Positions 61,201-64,000 of a stretch of 64,000 nt of DNA are shown piece after piece. Source of the stretch: Deuterostichococcus epilithicus (taxonomy: Eukaryota > Chlorophyta > Trebouxiophyceae > Prasiolales > Stichococcaceae); assembly GCA_033439295.1 (NCBI GenBank), contig JAVTLE010000013.1, positions 124,001 through 188,000 on the forward strand. Direction: 5' to 3'. Every line of letters begins with the position of its first letter. Position 1 is the first letter of the stretch. Position numbers and translations under genes: made by a program. The notes under the pieces were generated by a model that saw only the letters and a list, made by a program, of their open reading frames with translations, was not told the origin of the DNA and made no database searches.

Positions 61201-62638
61201 TGCGCGCAGTGGGCGCTGCTGGCGGCATCGCCAGACGCGGCCAACAGCTGGGACGAGCTGGTTGGGCCGCACCCGCTGCCGGCGGCGCATGTGGCTGCAG
61301 CAGCGACCGCGGCTGCAGCGGCAGAGGCAGCAGCGNCGGCGCCGGCGGCGGCGGCGTCGGCGGCGGCTGTGGAAACCCGGGCGGCGCGGGCACGTCGGGA
61401 GAGTCTGCAGACGGCAGGTCTGGTTGTGCGGCTTGTCACTCTTCTAGCAGTGGAAGGGCTGCCATCGGGAGTGACCCTTGTTGATGGCGTTGCTGCTCTG
61501 CCTGGTGGTCGTGGCATTGCCCCCTGTCCCCTGTGACCACACAGGCTGCAGGTGTGAAGACAAACACAACAGCAGCTGAGTGGTAGGCACTGATGCAGCC
61601 GCTGTCTGCTGAAGCTGAGCACGGCTGCAGAATCTCACGGCTTCAACCCAACGTGAGGCTGTGGAAGGCGGCTTGTCTGCAACCTTCACCGCCATGATGC
61701 TTGGGTGCTTTGGTGCCTGTGCCATCTGCCTGCTTAGCGGCTCTGAGTGCTCCCCATGCAGCTGCGGCCCCACAAGCCCAGCAGAAGCGCTCGGATGCAC
61801 GTGCACAGCAGATGATCTCGTTGTCCAATTTCAAACCCAGACAAATTCAATTGAGGTGCCGGCGTCACTCAGGTGGGGCGGCAGCAGCGGCGGCGGCCTC
61901 GCAGCCTCCGCCGCCGCCGCCACCGCAGAACCACATGGTGATGATGCTGTGTCAGGTGGCGCTGGGACGCACATGCGCAGGTAGACATCTCCTCCTACCC
62001 TGCAGCTGCACAGCGCACATACGAGCTTCCCAGTCTCCGCACCCTGAGCCAAGACTTGGCAGGCAGCGTCGACACGCTGTGCGATGCGCCAGTGGCATGC
62101 GCACAGCTGCACCTCTACGAGGCTGGCCACAAGCCTCTTCTGGCAGCTGCCTCCTGCCTGGCCTCGAGTGTCTCAAAGGAGGCACACCAGATCTTCAGCG
62201 AGTGTTGTGATATGTCTGCGGGGCTGAACCATCGCTTGACGCCTGCATGGCTCGCAGGGCAGCACCGGCTGCGGCGGCCGCCAGAGGGGTCCGACTCCAC
62301 GTACACGGGGCGAGGCGCTGCCTTCGGTACCGGCGGCCACCAGGAAATCTACTGTTGCTACGACAACGCACAGGCACGCAGCCTGTCTGCGGCTGCCTGC
62401 AGTCTGAAGAGGCCGCTGCGTCGTCGGCACCTGAGCAACATGCTGTGAGTGACTTCTTTGCATCCGACTGCAGACAGCCCAGATTCCTGTTGGAGCGCGG
62501 GTTGCAGCGGTGCAGCCGCTGACGCCGCCATGAGGCATTGCGCTAAAGACTCGTGTGATGACGCCCCATCAGCAATCGCACGCACTGTTGTGCGCGCAGG
62601 CATACCCATCCTACCTCCTGCATGTCTCCCTGGACTGA
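58236..62638 (+). CDS. PARP catalytic domain protein with coiled-coil and UBA-like regions
   Basis: 12 exons: 58236-58568, 58795-58944, 59161-59296, 59583-59772, 59969-60109, 60304-60356, 60573-60638, 60840-60943, 61210-61417, 61873-61980, 62258-62373, 62600-62638 (TGA); about 547 aa (11 more if the in-frame ATG at 58203 is used). The introns after 59772, 60109 and 62373 are GC-AG. The N-terminus is basic (AGAKRRRSLRR, PAKRTRYHL) and looks nuclear. A coiled-coil-like segment follows (PEELLAASRAEMEELLRRLK), then UBA-like (ARAALEACYGDVDAALLHAV), then the PARP core: GRVVSIHRVQN, RRLWSRYARRK, QLLFHGSS, REGFDTRV, GQGAYFAW, LCQVALGRTCAG, EIYCCYDNAQAYPSYLL. The triad is His-Tyr-Ile, as in many mono-ADP-ribosyl transferases. 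Exon phases match the 3' half of the minus-strand fusion gene, so they are true paralogues; this one lacks the UBC part. One unresolved base (61336) lies in an Ala-coding GCN run. Confidence 0.85.
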
Positions 62639-63457
62639 CCGCTGCCAGGACGCCGGCAGCTGCAGCAGGGCTGCCGTTGGATGTGGTGTGGTCTCGCTGC
62701 AATGGCGGAGGCTAAACCCCGCGTAGGCAGGAAACACGAAGCAGTACTCGCTGGCGAACCGCTGCTGGGGTCCACCTGGTGTTCTGTTGGGTTCATGCGG
62801 CTGCACAGCCGCGGTTGTGCGGCCGCAGCTGCCGCATATCAATACTACGCCTTATGCCTCACAAACGTGGAGAGCTAAACACTCAAGTAAGAGCAGACAG
62901 CTGGTGAATCGGCTTCCACTGGCGACACTCGGTTTGCATGTGGTGGAATGAGATGCAACGGCTGCAGGAGCTGACGCTAGCAGTAGCTGCCCTGGGAGCG
63001 GCGGCTGCGATCGGACATGCATTGCAGCATTGCAGGTGTGTTTATGGGAAGCTTGTCGATCGATGTACCTACGTGGTAATGGGTTCAGGACTGGAACTGT
63101 TGCAAACCTCAGACGGTCAGCTCCGTACCGAGTGCATTCAGCGAGATGTGAACCTACCTACTCTCACAGAGTTCTGCCGGAGCAAAAGCTTTTGCAACCA
63201 AAAGAGTCAAATGTCTGAACCTGAACCCGGCACCATTTATCGCAATTTATACACTTTGGATCCTCGAGCACAATGAACTGGATGAATGTACAAGAGCCCC
63301 CGTGTCCCGCTACGCCTGCTGCCCTGCAGCGCCTAGCATTCGGCCCTGCTGCCGGCTTGCACACAGATCAGAAGCCACTTGGGAACACTGCTTATATGCT
63401 CGCAGACATTCGTGATACTCAACAAGGCGCTGCATTAATAATGTCAGCAGCCCCGCT
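62639..63457. other. Convergent intergenic region at the right side
   Basis: Between the stop of the third PARP-like gene (plus) and the stop of the right-edge gene (minus). The open frame at 62938-63276 has no recognisable motif. The DNA from 63,050 to 63,450 is less GC-rich. No gene supported. Confidence 0.55.
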
Positions 63458-63801
63458 CTAGTAAGATGCCTGCTGCTCCATCGCCTCGCCAGCTGCAGTA
63501 CCCGCCCCCTCATCCAAGACCGAAACAGTGACCCCGTTGCTGTTGACCCCCGCCTCATCTGCTGCTGCGAATCCTGCTGCCGTAGTGTCCAGCCATGCCG
63601 ACATGGCAGCGTCCCCAGCGTCGCCCTCATCAGCCGCCGCCCCAGCCCCGCCGGCCACTGACGTTCGCGCATCCTCCTCGGCGGTTCCGCTGTTGGATGG
63701 CGCGTTGCGGGGGATGGTGGCGGTGTACATCGGCTGCCGACCCTCCAGCCCGAAGAAGGAGGCCTCCAGGGCATCCCGGCGCACCGAGATCGCCACAAAG
63801 C
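63458..63801 (-). CDS. C-terminal exon of an unidentified gene, runs off the right edge
   Basis: The last exon starts at 63801 after a CTGCAG acceptor and reads GFVAISVRRDALEASFFGLE, then an Ala/Gly/Asp/Glu-rich tail to a stop. The first 30 residues look like the final beta-strands of a globular domain, followed by an acidic, disordered tail. I cannot name the family; a secreted hydrolase or metallophosphoesterase-like C-terminus is only a guess. 63802-64000 appears to be intron. Confidence 0.55.
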
Positions 63802-64000
63802 CTGCAGCACCAGAAACCCCCGACTTCAGAAATTTCGAATGCGGGCTCCACGTGGAGCATGGCCAGACCCTCACACCCAGCCCTGGTGTCGGAGTTTTTC
63901 ATGCACATGTCAATGCATCAGAGAGGCAGCCGAACTGCATGTGCTGCTTTACGAACGACCCAGGATGTCGAGGCTGCCAGCCTCCGCCAAGTCTGCGTCA

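Noticed and set aside
60633-61622. 329-codon open frame on the minus strand
   Set aside because: It is antisense to the well-supported PARP exons and owes its length to GCN/CGC repeats; no recognisable motif.

Overview
The window looks like nuclear DNA from a GC-rich (about 60%), very intron-dense green alga. A chlorophyte is the best guess, perhaps a trebouxiophyte. Reasons: short exons (30-250 nt) and introns of about 100-400 nt; donors almost always GTG[A/C]G; an unusually high share of GC-AG introns; TTTAGGG/CCCTAAA telomere-type motifs in introns; and plant/algal families (DM13-DOMON protein, processive GT2, PP2A B56). No bacterial operons, rRNA, tRNA or CRISPR were seen. All gene models were built by hand by joining exons in phase across GT-AG or GC-AG introns.

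Layout: (1) 1-8927, plus: a processive GT2 (cellulose-synthase-like) joined in frame to a GH9 endoglucanase-like module, cut at the left edge. (2) 8928-12422: gene-poor, slightly AT-richer stretch with decayed coding fragments and a long inverted repeat centred near 10,400. (3) 12423-17190, plus: FAD-dependent oxidoreductase with a C-terminal Rieske domain. (4) 17756-24499, minus: secreted DM13-DM13-DOMON-cupredoxin-like protein with a GPI-type tail. (5) 26021-30452, minus: PP2A B56 regulatory subunit. (6) 31490-35885, plus: GT31 glycosyltransferase. (7) 35992-39720, plus: TolB/WD40-like beta-propeller. (8) 40008-41979, plus: FkbM-like methyltransferase. (9) 42614-44180, minus: membrane-anchored METTL24/FkbM-like methyltransferase. 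(10) 44772-51482, minus: UBC-like/UBA-like/PARP fusion. (11) 53727-56881 and (12) 58236-62638, plus: two more PARP-like genes, with a decayed UBC copy at about 52,560-53,260. (13) 63458-63801, minus: last exon of an unidentified gene that runs off the right edge.

Two themes stand out. One is a run of genes that could build or modify extracellular glycans: GT2-GH9, GT31, beta-propeller and two FkbM-type methyltransferases, with a redox-type cell-surface protein nearby. The other is a local family of three PARP-like genes with different catalytic triads, one of which carries a ubiquitin-conjugating-fold domain. At the gene-structure level, GC-AG introns are common and several introns contain extra tandem copies of the adjoining exon edge, as if splice sites were repeatedly duplicated.
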